This document shows positions 54,482 through 62,875 of a stretch of DNA of 64,000 nt, one piece after another (the first letter of the stretch is position 1; every line of letters begins with the position of its first letter). Below the pieces are notes generated by a model. The model searched no databases. It was given only the letters and a program-made list of their open reading frames with translations, and was not told the DNA's origin. Location of the stretch: contig NZ_JNXC01000003.1 of assembly GCF_000716595.1 (NCBI RefSeq), positions 310,001-374,000 on the forward strand. The letters run 5' to 3'. The position numbers and the translations under genes were made by a program. Source of the DNA: Saccharothrix sp. NRRL B-16314 (GTDB lineage Bacteria; Actinomycetota; Actinomycetes; Mycobacteriales; Pseudonocardiaceae).

Positions 54482-55200
54482 CCAAACCACTCCGCGAGCC
54501 CAGCCCCGCGAGCCCAGCCCCGCGAGCCCAGCCCTGTCAGCCCCGTCTATCCGGGCCAGTCCTGCGAACCGGGTCTATCCGGCCGAGTCCTGCGAGCCCA
54601 GTCCCGCGGAGCGCGGTCTACCCAGCACAGTCCTGCAAGCCCAGCTCTTCGAGCCCGGTCTCGCCGGCCCGGTCTTGCGGTCGCCCGGTATTGCCAGCAC
54701 GGGTATCGCCGGCCCGGTCTTGCTGACAGGGATTCTCCGGCTGGCCCCTGCTACGTGACCCCTGCTGCGTGATTCTTGCGGTTTGACTCCGGCGGGCCTA
54801 CGAGCGTCGGGACGCAATCTCGCGGGCTGACTTCCGCCAGCCCAGCCCGATGGTCGCAGTGTTGCCGGCCGGTCCTGCTGGCCCAATCCCTGCTGGCCCA
54901 ATCTCAGCTGGCCCAATCTCAGCTGGCCCGGTCCCTGCTGGCCCCAATCCCAGCTGGCCCGGTCCCTGCTGGCCAGCCTTGTCGGCCCGATCCGGCGAGC
55001 CCGGTCCTGCGGCGCTGATTCTGTGAGGCCCGTTTCTGCCGGCCTGGACCTCCGGGCGGCCCGGGTCCTGCGCCCCAGTCCCTGCGAACCCAGTCCCTGC
55101 TGCCCCACAGGACCGGACTGGCGGGCCGAGTCCGGTGGGCCGGCCGAACGGGGACCTGTCCTTCCGGCCCTCAGCCCGGCCCCCAGCCCGGCGCTCGGCC
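54482..55200. repeat. Second degenerate repeat array in a convergent gap
   Basis: About 720 bases between the DUF3040 gene and the converging transglutaminase gene consist of drifting units of 15-20 bases such as CCCAGTCCTGCGAGCCCGGTC-like stretches. The core 54867-54970 is a near-exact array of 15-base units (GGCCCAATCTCAGCT, GGCCCGGTCCCTGCT). The + strand is C-rich, so the G-rich strand is the minus strand, the strand that carries the following leftward gene. Frames are low-complexity (a Gly-Pro-Ala-Glu-Ile type 5-residue repeat on the minus strand) and judged non-coding. Confidence 0.8.
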
Positions 55201-55210
55201 GGCCCCCGGC

Positions 55211-57703
55211 TCAGTCCTGTGGGTCGGAGTCGGTCGGGGCCTTCGGCTGGAGCACCGACCGGGGCAGGAACTTCGCCTTCAGGGCCAGCGGCGCGTTGCG
55301 GCTCAGGCTCTGCCGCACGCTGTCCACCGCGCCGGGCAGTGACGGGTCCGCCGCCGCCTGCGTGCTGTACCAGGACCGCTCCACCGCACCCACGACCGCC
55401 CGCAGCCCGTCCCGGCCCTGTTCGTCCAAGTTGTGCACCCGCACCAACCGTCGAGCGGCCACCCGCACGGTCTCGGTGTCCGGCACGCGGGTACCCCGGT
55501 CCACGGACTCCGCGACCAGCTCCTGCCACGCCGCACCCGCCGCGTCCGGTCCCAACCCGGCCACCGCCCGCAGCCGCTCCCGCCGCCGCCACACCCGCAC
55601 GCCCGACGGCGCGGCTGCCGCCGCCAACAACGCCAGCACCACGGCCAACGGCCACGACACCAACGCCACGAGCAGCACCGACACCAGCACCCACGCCGCC
55701 ACCGCCGTCACCAACGCCGCACGCCGCACCCACGGCGCCTGCCTCAGCCACACCGCCTGCCCCGGCAACACCTGCTGATCCGGCCGTGCCTGCCCGTTCT
55801 TCTTCGGCGACCCGCCGAACAGCACCGGCGCCGTCACCAGCAGCGCTACCAGGAACGCCACGATCAACGTCGCCAGGTGCCACGTCGGCGTCGGCTCGTC
55901 GACCTGCCCCGTCCCGTCCTGCCCCTGCGCACCCGGCACGGCCGACGCGGAGCTGCTGGTGCCCGGCGCCGCCGTGGTGGTCGTGGTCGTCGTCGCGCCC
56001 GCGGTGGAGCCGTCTTCCTCGTCGTCGGCGCTCATGCCGGAGATGTACGGCGGCGTCACGCCCCGCCCGTCGGACAGCGGCGTCGGGTCGAAGACCATCC
56101 AGCCGTAACCGGGGAAGTAGATCTCCACCCACGCGTGCGCGTCCTGCGAGGTGATCGTCTGGTAGTCCCCGGTGGGGAACCCGGCGGTGAAGCCGAGCGC
56201 CACCCGCGAGGCCATGCCGACCGACCGCGCCATGATCGCCATGGCCGACGCGTACTGCTCGCAGAACCCCTTCTTGCCCGCGAGCACGAAGTCCGCCAAC
56301 GCGTCCGCGGACGTGTCCGTGTTCGACGTCTGCGTCGTGTAGGTGAAGCCCTGCGTGCCGTCGGTGAAGTACCGGTACAGCGCGGTCGCCTGGTCGAACT
56401 GGTTGTCGTGCCCCGACACGATCCGCCGCGCGAGGTCCGCCACCCGGCTTTCGACACCGGGCGCTTCCAGGTACTCCGCCTCGACGTCCACCTGGCCGCT
56501 CGTCCGCCGCAGCTTGTCGGCCGACGGCGTCTCCAACACCGTCTGCAGCGTGTACTCGCCGGACTTGCGGGCCCGGACGCTGTAGACCATGCCGCGCACC
56601 GGGTCGTACCGCCAGTTGTCGTCGACCTCCTGGATGCCGCGCGGCCGGCCGTAGACCGGCAGCCAGTTGTCCACCCAGTTCACCGGCTCGATCTTGACGT
56701 CGACGACCTCGCCGCCACCCTGGTCGCCCGGCTGCACGGGCAGCGCGCCGTCCGCGGCCACGCCCTCCGGCAGGTTCCCGCCGAGCTGCCAGCCCTTGTC
56801 CGGCACGTACTCGCGCAGCGTCATCGCGCGCAGGTACGCCGAGGTCGGCAGGTCGCGCACCCGGAACAGCTCACGCGGCGCGCCCTGGTTGAGCATGCCC
56901 CGCAGCTCGGTCATCGGGTCGATGCCCAGCCCGCCGGAGCCGCCGCCGATCTGGTCGCCGCTGCCGGGCAGCCGCCCGACCGTCCCGACGAACGCCAGGC
57001 TCGCCCCCGCCACCAGCGCGATCACCACGGCCAGCGCGGCCACCCCGGTCGCCGCGGGCGCCGATCCGCTCTGCCCACCACCGGGCAGCTTCCCGCGCCA
57101 CGCCTCGTGCCGGTGTTGCCCGTCGACGGCCAGCAGCAGCGCGAACGCCCCCGCGCCGAACACGAACGTCCACACCGGCAGCATCTCGTCGGCCAACGAC
57201 GCGGGCACCGCGAACACGCACAGCAGCACCAGGCCCGACGCGGCGGGCGCCTTCGCGCCGACCGCCAGGAGGTCCACCACGATCGCGACCAGCCCGATCG
57301 CCACCATCACCAGGCAGCGCATGGCCTCGCTGTCCGGCACCGGCGGCACACCGGTCTGCACCTCGGCCATCGCCTCGCCGAGCTTCGCCACCAGGTCCGA
57401 CAGCGACTGCGGCCCCGGCAGCACGACCAGCACCCCGCTGCGGGTGAAGATCGTCACCAGCACGGACGTCAGCGCCAGCAGCTGACCGAGAACCACCACC
57501 GGCAGGGGCATCCTGGCCGACCGCAGCAGCACTCCCGTGCCGCCGATCACCGTGATCGCCACCGCCAGGTACACCAGCCACAGCCCGCCGGCGATCACGC
57601 CCGACAGCGCCGTCGCGGCGCACAGTGTGGCCAGGCCGGCCACCGCCGGCGTCACGTTCACCACCCAGCCGCCGTCCCGCGGAGCAGCCGTTCTGCCGGT
57701 CAC
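55211..57703 (-). CDS. TgpA-type transglutaminase-like membrane protein
   Basis: An 830-residue DUF3488/transglutaminase-like protein of the TgpA family. About seven N-terminal transmembrane helices (residues 15-240) precede a periplasmic transglutaminase core with the catalytic triad Cys in GFCEQYASAMAIMARSVG, His in DAHAWVEIYF and Asp in MVFDPTPLSD, followed by a Thr-rich linker, one or two helices and a DUF4129-like C-terminal region. It is the last gene of the leftward moxR-DUF58-tgpA operon, thought to act in peptidoglycan or envelope remodelling. It begins with a codon at 57703 immediately next to the DUF58 stop. Confidence 0.92.
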   Translation of the reverse strand: MTGRTAAPRDGGWVVNVTPAVAGLATLCAATALSGVIAGGLWLVYLAVAITVIGGTGVLLRSARMPLPVVVLGQLLALTSVLVTIFTRSGVLVVLPGPQSLSDLVAKLGEAMAEVQTGVPPVPDSEAMRCLVMVAIGLVAIVVDLLAVGAKAPAASGLVLLCVFAVPASLADEMLPVWTFVFGAGAFALLLAVDGQHRHEAWRGKLPGGGQSGSAPAATGVAALAVVIALVAGASLAFVGTVGRLPGSGDQIGGGSGGLGIDPMTELRGMLNQGAPRELFRVRDLPTSAYLRAMTLREYVPDKGWQLGGNLPEGVAADGALPVQPGDQGGGEVVDVKIEPVNWVDNWLPVYGRPRGIQEVDDNWRYDPVRGMVYSVRARKSGEYTLQTVLETPSADKLRRTSGQVDVEAEYLEAPGVESRVADLARRIVSGHDNQFDQATALYRYFTDGTQGFTYTTQTSNTDTSADALADFVLAGKKGFCEQYASAMAIMARSVGMASRVALGFTAGFPTGDYQTITSQDAHAWVEIYFPGYGWMVFDPTPLSDGRGVTPPYISGMSADDEEDGSTAGATTTTTTTAAPGTSSSASAVPGAQGQDGTGQVDEPTPTWHLATLIVAFLVALLVTAPVLFGGSPKKNGQARPDQQVLPGQAVWLRQAPWVRRAALVTAVAAWVLVSVLLVALVSWPLAVVLALLAAAAAPSGVRVWRRRERLRAVAGLGPDAAGAAWQELVAESVDRGTRVPDTETVRVAARRLVRVHNLDEQGRDGLRAVVGAVERSWYSTQAAADPSLPGAVDSVRQSLSRNAPLALKAKFLPRSVLQPKAPTDSDPQD

Positions 57704-58969
57704 CTAGCCCACCTCCGTGCGCACCACGGGGCCGCGGCTGCCCGCGCTGTGGCACAACTGCTGCCAGACCTGGTCCATCGGCGTCGCGGGCCGCGCCACG
57801 ACCACGCCCCACCCCGCGCCGCTCAGCAACCGCTGGGCGTCGGCGGGGTCGGGCGCCGGGTCCTCCGACGCGGACGCCCACGCCCGGACGTCCATCACCA
57901 CCGCGAGACTCCGCACCCCGCGCGGACGGTTGCGCACCAGCGCCTCGACCACGGCCGGCGTGCAGGCGCCCAGGACCGCGATGACCTCCTGGCCCGCGCC
58001 GGGGTCGAGACCGGCGGCCGGTTCACGGCGGTGCGACGGCGCCAGCGCGGCCAGCGCGTCCAGCACCACCGAGTCGCTGTACCCGCCGTCGACCTGCCCG
58101 CCCGCGAGCACCCGGCCGTCGTCGCCGACCAGCCGCACCTGGTGGCCGTACCGGTGCAGGTGCACGCAGATCGACGCGGCCAGCGACACCGCCCACTCCA
58201 GGCTCGCGCCGGGACCACTGCCCCGGTGCGCGATCAGCCGGTGGTCCAGCAGCACCGTCGTCCCGCCGCGCCACGGCCGTTCCTCGACGCGCACCATCAG
58301 CTCGTCCCGGCGCGCGGTCGAGCGCCAGTGGACCTTCCGCAGGTCGTCGCCGTGCCGGTACGGGCGCACCACCGCGTCGTCCTCGCCCTGCCCGGCGCGC
58401 AGCCGGATCGAGCCGTCGTCGCCCGAGCCCATGCCCGAACCGCTCGGCAGACCGGTCAGCTGCGCCACTTGCGGCACCACGACGAGCCGGCTGCGGCCCG
58501 CCATCTCGCGGTCGAACTCCGCCAGGCCGAACGGATCGGTGATCCGGGCCATCAGCGGACCGACCTGCTGCACGCCGCGCATCACCGGCTTGAGCGGGTA
58601 CCGCAGCACGGTCACGATGTTGCGCGGCAGCCGTTCCACGACGAACCGCGGGCGCGCTCCCAGCGCGTACGGCACCGCGTCCTCCAGCAGCAGCCCGCCG
58701 GTCGGCAGCCGCCCGGCGCTGCGCAGCTCCACGCGCACGTCCGTGGCCGAACCCACCTGGACGCGGCTCGGGTGCATCATGCGGTTCGCGTGCAGACCGA
58801 TCCGGGCCCGCTGCGCCAGCCACGCCGCCAGCAGCGGCAGCGCGACCACGAACGCCGACACGCGCAGGAGGTCGCGCTCGTTCAGCACGACCGCGCACAA
58901 ACCGGCCGCGAACCCCGCGGCCAGCAGGCACCGGCCCCGGGTGGTCAGCCCGGACAGGGCTCCGCGCAT
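57704..58969 (-). CDS. DUF58 domain protein
   Basis: A 421-residue protein with two N-terminal transmembrane helices (about 12-45) and a DUF58 domain ending in a von Willebrand A-like region; the hallmark HWRSTARRDELMVRVEE is present near residue 215, and the following ERPWRGGTTVLLDHRL is the start of the vWA-type fold. In this conserved operon it is the partner of the MoxR ATPase, which is thought to remodel it. The start at 58969 is one base from the MoxR stop. Confidence 0.93.
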   Translation of the reverse strand: MRGALSGLTTRGRCLLAAGFAAGLCAVVLNERDLLRVSAFVVALPLLAAWLAQRARIGLHANRMMHPSRVQVGSATDVRVELRSAGRLPTGGLLLEDAVPYALGARPRFVVERLPRNIVTVLRYPLKPVMRGVQQVGPLMARITDPFGLAEFDREMAGRSRLVVVPQVAQLTGLPSGSGMGSGDDGSIRLRAGQGEDDAVVRPYRHGDDLRKVHWRSTARRDELMVRVEERPWRGGTTVLLDHRLIAHRGSGPGASLEWAVSLAASICVHLHRYGHQVRLVGDDGRVLAGGQVDGGYSDSVVLDALAALAPSHRREPAAGLDPGAGQEVIAVLGACTPAVVEALVRNRPRGVRSLAVVMDVRAWASASEDPAPDPADAQRLLSGAGWGVVVARPATPMDQVWQQLCHSAGSRGPVVRTEVG

Positions 58970-58970
58970 G

Positions 58971-60104
58971 TCAGCGGTGGTTGTTCGGGTTGACGCTGTG
59001 CAGGAACTGCCCGGTCGGGTCCAGCGCCGCGTGCGGCACCGGCACCCGCTGGACCAGGTTGCGCACGAGGTCTGCGGGCGATCTGCGGGCGGCCTGCGCC
59101 TCCGCGGTCAGCACCAGGCGGTGCGCGAGCACCGGCACGGCCACCGCGTGGACGTCGTCCGGCACCACGAAGTCGCGACCCGCCAACGCGGCCTGCGCCC
59201 TCGCCGCGCGCACCAGGTGCAGCGTGGCCCGCGGTGACGCGCCCAGCCGCAACTCCGGCAGCCGACGGGTGGCGCCGACGAGTTCCACCGCGTACCGGCG
59301 GATCTCCGGCGACAGGTGCACCCGGCGGACCACGTGCACCAGCTTCAGCACCGTCGCCGCGTCGGACACCGGGCGCAGGTCGGACATCGGGTCGTGGCCC
59401 GCGTGCTCGTCCACCATCGCCAGCTCGGCCGCCGGGTCCGGGTACCCGATGGAGACCCGCGACGTGAACCGGTCGCGCTGGGCCTCGGGGAGGGCGTAGG
59501 TGCCCTCCATCTCGATCGGGTTCTGGGTGGCGATCACCATGAACGGCGCGCCGAGCGGGTAGGTCTGCCCGTCGACGGTCACCTGGTGCTCTTCCATGCA
59601 CTCCAGCAGCGCCGACTGGGTCTTCGGCGACGCGCGGTTGATCTCGTCGCCCACCACGATGTTCGCGAACACCGGGCCGGGGCGGAACTCGAAGTCGTTG
59701 TCCTGCCGGTTGTAGATCGACACACCGGTGATGTCGCTGGGCAGCAGGTCGGGGGTGAACTGGATGCGGCTCACCGTGCAGTCGATCGACCGGGCCAGCG
59801 CCTTGGCCAGCGACGTCTTGCCGACGCCCGGCACGTCCTCGACCAGCAGGTGGCCCTCGGCCAGCAGCGTGACGAGCGCGACCCGGACCACGTCCGGCTT
59901 GCCGACGATGACCTTCTCGACGTTCGCGGCGATCCGCCCGACCACGGCGTGCAGCTCGGCGAGCGCTTCCTCGGGCCTGCCCGGCACGGTGCTGCTGTTG
60001 ACAGCGTTGACGTGCTGGTTGTTGTTCACGAGATCGGCCGAGGGCGCGCCACTGCCTCCGTAGGAGTGTTCTGGCAGCGCGGCTGGCTGTGTACTCGGAG
60101 TCAC
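58971..60104 (-). CDS. MoxR family AAA+ ATPase
   Basis: A 377-residue MoxR ATPase. Walker A is GVGKTSLAKALARS in the VEDVPGVGKT context, Walker B is VVGDEINRASPKTQSALLEC, sensor 1 is IATQNPIEMEGT, and sensor 2 lies near GASPRATLHLVRAARAQAAL. The first 45 residues are Ser/Asn-rich without homology, so a start nearer GTG of VNNNQHV is possible; GTG 60104 is kept. It is the promoter-proximal gene of the leftward operon and diverges from mraZ across a 459-base gap. Confidence 0.93.
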   Translation of the reverse strand: MTPSTQPAALPEHSYGGSGAPSADLVNNNQHVNAVNSSTVPGRPEEALAELHAVVGRIAANVEKVIVGKPDVVRVALVTLLAEGHLLVEDVPGVGKTSLAKALARSIDCTVSRIQFTPDLLPSDITGVSIYNRQDNDFEFRPGPVFANIVVGDEINRASPKTQSALLECMEEHQVTVDGQTYPLGAPFMVIATQNPIEMEGTYALPEAQRDRFTSRVSIGYPDPAAELAMVDEHAGHDPMSDLRPVSDAATVLKLVHVVRRVHLSPEIRRYAVELVGATRRLPELRLGASPRATLHLVRAARAQAALAGRDFVVPDDVHAVAVPVLAHRLVLTAEAQAARRSPADLVRNLVQRVPVPHAALDPTGQFLHSVNPNNHR

Positions 60105-60463
60105 TCGACCTCCTGGAGCAGGGCGCGGCCCTACCGCGACCGGTTCGCGGTGGCGGCGAGCGTTTCACGCAGTGTGTCAAACCAGGGCAAAGCGCCCCAC
60201 AGCCATTGAACAGTTTCGTGCGCACGGATTCCACGGCCCGAGGTCCAGGCCGGTTCACCCCCACTCCACCACCATTCCCCACCGGTGCGTCGGCTGAACC
60301 GGTTTTGCCCGATTTCGCTGCGCCATCCGAGTGGAGTTCAGGCGTGATCGGCTCACCCGCGGCGGTGGTCGCGGCCGGCGTCCCCCACCACGCTCCACCC
60401 TGGCCATCTTCGCTCTACCTGCGTAAACGTCGGACGCCTCGGCGTGCAACCACCCGTTTCAGC
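60105..60463. other. Intergenic region between moxR and the mraZ promoter
   Basis: These 359 bases lie between the divergent moxR and mraZ genes. Overlapping frames (for example 60255-60449 on the minus strand) show no domains. The moxR promoter must lie here but no clear -35/-10 pair could be chosen. No repeats are seen. Confidence 0.4.
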
Positions 60464-60464
60464 G

Positions 60465-60492
60465 TTGACTGTGGTGAAAAGTGGGGTACTGT
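60465..60492 (+). promoter_or_regulatory. Vegetative promoter of mraZ
   Basis: TTGACT at 60465-60470, a 16-base spacer and TACTGT at 60487-60492 form a housekeeping-type promoter. A transcript would start near 60500, giving a leader of about 65 bases before the mraZ GTG at 60564. It should drive mraZ and at least rsmH. Confidence 0.7.
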
Positions 60493-60516
60493 GGCGGCCG
60501 GTGGGGCAGACGGGGG
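60482..60516 (+). promoter_or_regulatory. MraZ binding repeats
   Basis: TGGGG, TGGCG, TGGGG and GGGGG occur at 60482, 60492, 60502 and 60512, each separated by five bases, giving a 10-bp period. MraZ is known to bind TGGGN repeats with 5-base spacers upstream of its own operon. The array overlaps the -10, so repression of the mraZ-led cluster by MraZ is expected. Confidence 0.75.
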
Positions 60517-60563
60517 CTCCACTGCCGGTCGGAAGTCTGTTCCGGCATCGGGAGGTGGCTGCC

Positions 60564-60995
60564 GTGTTCCTGGGCACTCACTACCCGAGGCTGGACGACA
60601 AGGGCCGACTGACGCTGCCTGCGAAGTTCCGGGACGCGCTAGCGGGGGGTCTCATGGTCACCAAGGGCCAGGACCACTGCCTCTACGTGTTCCCTCGGGC
60701 CGAGTTCGAACAGATGGCGCGCAAGGTCGCGGACGCTCCTTTCACCAACGAGGCGGTCCGCGCCTACCAGCGCTACCTGTTCGCGGGGACCGACGAGCAG
60801 CGGCCGGACGGCCAGGGCCGGGTGTCCATCGCACCGGAGCTGCGCCGCTACGCGGGGCTGACCAAGGAGTGCGTGGTCATCGGCGCGATCAACCGGCTGG
60901 AGATCTGGGACGCGCAGGCGTGGCAGAGCTACCTCGACGAGCACGAGGACAGCTATGCGACGGCTCGCGAGGAGGTGCTGCCCGGCGTCTTCTAG
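60564..60995 (+). CDS. mraZ: Transcriptional regulator MraZ
   Basis: MraZ binds DNA as a ring of AbrB-like domains and controls the division and cell-wall (dcw) cluster it heads. The 143-residue length is standard. Both SpoVT-AbrB repeats are visible: [16 protein letters not shown] (about residues 10-25) and [17 protein letters not shown] (about 78-94). GTG 60564 has GGAGG eight bases upstream. Four TGGGG-type boxes and a promoter precede it. Confidence 0.97.
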   Translation: MFLGTHYPRLDDKGRLTLPAKFRDALAGGLMVTKGQDHCLYVFPRAEFEQMARKVADAPFTNEAVRAYQRYLFAGTDEQRPDGQGRVSIAPELRRYAGLTKECVVIGAINRLEIWDAQAWQSYLDEHEDSYATAREEVLPGVF

Positions 60996-61163
60996 ACCGG
61001 TTCTACCGGCCGTTGTTTCGAGGTTTCGGGTGCCGTGAGGCCTCGGTCCGCTCGGCTTTCGGCCCTGGCGCACCTTCCCCGGCGCCAGGTCCGACGGGCG
61101 GGCGGGGACCTGACGACACCCGAACTTTTCGTTGTGTGAGGGGGGACCATCCAGGGAGGGGAC

Positions 61164-62111
61164 ATGGTGGAGCCAGCGCGGCACGTGCCGGTGCTGCTCG
61201 GCCGCGTCCTCGAACTGCTGGCCCCGGCGTTGGCCGATCGGGACGCGGTGTTCGTGGACTGCACGCTCGGCCTGGGCGGGCATTCGGAGGCGGTCCTCCA
61301 GGCGCACCCGCGGGTGCGCCTGATCGGGCTGGACCGCGATCCGCAGGCGATCGAGCTGTCGCGGCGGCGGCTGGCCCCGTTCGGTGATCGCGTGGAGTTC
61401 GTGCAGACCACGTACGACGGGATCGCGGACGCGGTCGGCGGCACGAAGGTCGACGGGATCCTGATGGACCTGGGCGTGTCCTCGTTGCAGCTGGACGCCG
61501 AGGAGCGCGGGTTCGCGTACTCCAAGGACTCGCCGCTGGACATGCGGATGAGCGCGGGCACCGGGATGACGGCGGCCGACGTGCTGAACACGTACCCGGT
61601 CGACGAGCTGACCAGGATTTTGCGCGACTACGGCGAGGAGCGGTTCGCCCGCAAGATCGCCGGCGCGGTGGCGCGGGAACGCGAGCGCGAGCCGTTCACG
61701 GACAGCGGGCGGCTGGTGGAGCTGCTCTACGACGTGGTGCCGGCGGCGACCCGGAGGACGGGCGGCCACCCGGCGAAGCGGACGTTCCAGGCGTTGCGCA
61801 TCGAGGTGAACCAGGAGCTGGAGTCGCTGCGGCTGGCGCTGCCCGCCGCGTTGTCGGTGCTGGCCGTCGGCGGGCGGATCGTCGTGGAGTCCTACCAGTC
61901 GCTGGAGGACCGGATGGTCAAGCGGGCGTTCACCGCGCTGGCCACGTCCACGTCGCCGCAGGACCTGCCGGTCGAGCTGCCCGGCCACGGGCCGCAGCTG
62001 CGGCTGGTGACCAGGGGCGCCGAGCAGGCCAACGAGCAGGAGATCGAGGACAACCCCAGGGCCGCCTCGGTGAGGCTGAGGGCGGCGGAACGCATCCGGG
62101 AGGCGACATGA
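61164..62111 (+). CDS. rsmH: 16S rRNA (cytosine(1402)-N4)-methyltransferase
   Basis: RsmH (MraW) methylates N4 of C1402 in the decoding centre of 16S rRNA. The 315-residue enzyme shows [15 protein letters not shown], the SAM motif [26 protein letters not shown] and [14 protein letters not shown], and near the end [22 protein letters not shown] 61164 follows AGGGAGGGG. The 168-base gap after mraZ has no identified signal. The gene overlaps ftsL by four bases. Confidence 0.97.
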   Translation: MVEPARHVPVLLGRVLELLAPALADRDAVFVDCTLGLGGHSEAVLQAHPRVRLIGLDRDPQAIELSRRRLAPFGDRVEFVQTTYDGIADAVGGTKVDGILMDLGVSSLQLDAEERGFAYSKDSPLDMRMSAGTGMTAADVLNTYPVDELTRILRDYGEERFARKIAGAVAREREREPFTDSGRLVELLYDVVPAATRRTGGHPAKRTFQALRIEVNQELESLRLALPAALSVLAVGGRIVVESYQSLEDRMVKRAFTALATSTSPQDLPVELPGHGPQLRLVTRGAEQANEQEIEDNPRAASVRLRAAERIREAT

Positions 62112-62875
62112 CCGCACCGGCACGGACCGGCGGGGGCGTGCCGTCCCGGGCCCGGGACGCGAAGCCCCGTGAGCGCGCGCTGAAGGCCGTGCCGGCGGAA
62201 CGCCGTCGGTCGGCCGCGGTGGAACGCGCCTACGCGCGGCGGGCGCAGCGCGGTTCGGCGTCGCGCGGCCCAGCGGTGACGCGTCAGCCCGTGGTGGCGC
62301 CCAAGGCGCCGTTCGTGGTGATGGTGATGGTCGTGCTCGGCGTCGGCATCGCGGCGATCATGTGGCTGTCCACCCAGGCGACGGCGGACTCGTACCGGCT
62401 GCAGGACGCGCGGGCCGAGGAGACCAGGCTCGCCCGGCAGGTCGAGCAGCTGCGGCAGGAGGTCGCGTTGGCCGAGTCGCCGCTGAACCTGGCCGAGGCC
62501 GCGGCGAAGCTGGGGATGCTCCCGGCGGGCGACCCGGCGCGGCTGCGCAAGCTGCCGGACGGGACGGTCGAGGTGTACGGCAAGCCGTCCGCGGTCCAGC
62601 CCCCGCCGCCGCCCGTGACGTCGACGCCGGCCCCGCCTCCGGCCGGGACACCTGCCCAGAACCCGCCGGCGCAAGACCAGCCTGCACAGAACCCGCCGAC
62701 GCAGAACCCGCCGGCTCAGAACGAGCCGACGCAGAACCCGCCGGCTCAGAACCAGCAGGTCCAGAACCCGCCGGCCCAGACGACCCAGCCGGACCAGCAG
62801 CAGCAGACACCGCCCGCCGGCCAGGCCACCCAGCCCGCGGCGGGTGCGGAACAGTCGGTACCAGGAGGTCGGTGA
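62108..62875 (+). CDS. ftsL: Cell division protein FtsL-like
   Basis: A 255-residue bitopic protein in the ftsL position. It has a cytoplasmic basic N-terminus, one transmembrane helix (about residues 70-88, [19 protein letters not shown]) and a leucine-zipper-like coiled coil ([20 protein letters not shown]) for pairing with FtsB. The last 100 residues are a Pro/Gln/Asn-rich tail built on a repeated [10 protein letters not shown] unit, an unusual extension; typical FtsL ends soon after the coiled coil. ATG start overlaps the rsmH stop, and the stop codon shares one base with the ftsI start. Confidence 0.9.
   Translation: MTAPARTGGGVPSRARDAKPRERALKAVPAERRRSAAVERAYARRAQRGSASRGPAVTRQPVVAPKAPFVVMVMVVLGVGIAAIMWLSTQATADSYRLQDARAEETRLARQVEQLRQEVALAESPLNLAEAAAKLGMLPAGDPARLRKLPDGTVEVYGKPSAVQPPPPPVTSTPAPPPAGTPAQNPPAQDQPAQNPPTQNPPAQNEPTQNPPAQNQQVQNPPAQTTQPDQQQQTPPAGQATQPAAGAEQSVPGGR

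Noticed and set aside
54867..54970. Possible CRISPR array
   Set aside because: Units of about 15 bases are directly abutted, with no spacers and no cas genes nearby.
54776..55018. Small plus-strand frame encoding repeated Leu-Ala-Gln-Ser units in the second array
   Set aside because: The periodicity comes from the 15-base DNA repeat; no start context or homology. The minus-strand Gly-Pro-Ala-Glu-Ile frame was rejected for the same reason.
55433..58993. Plus-strand frame of nearly 1200 codons opposite the transglutaminase and DUF58 genes
   Set aside because: Antisense shadow of conserved genes; His/Arg/Gln-rich low-complexity product.
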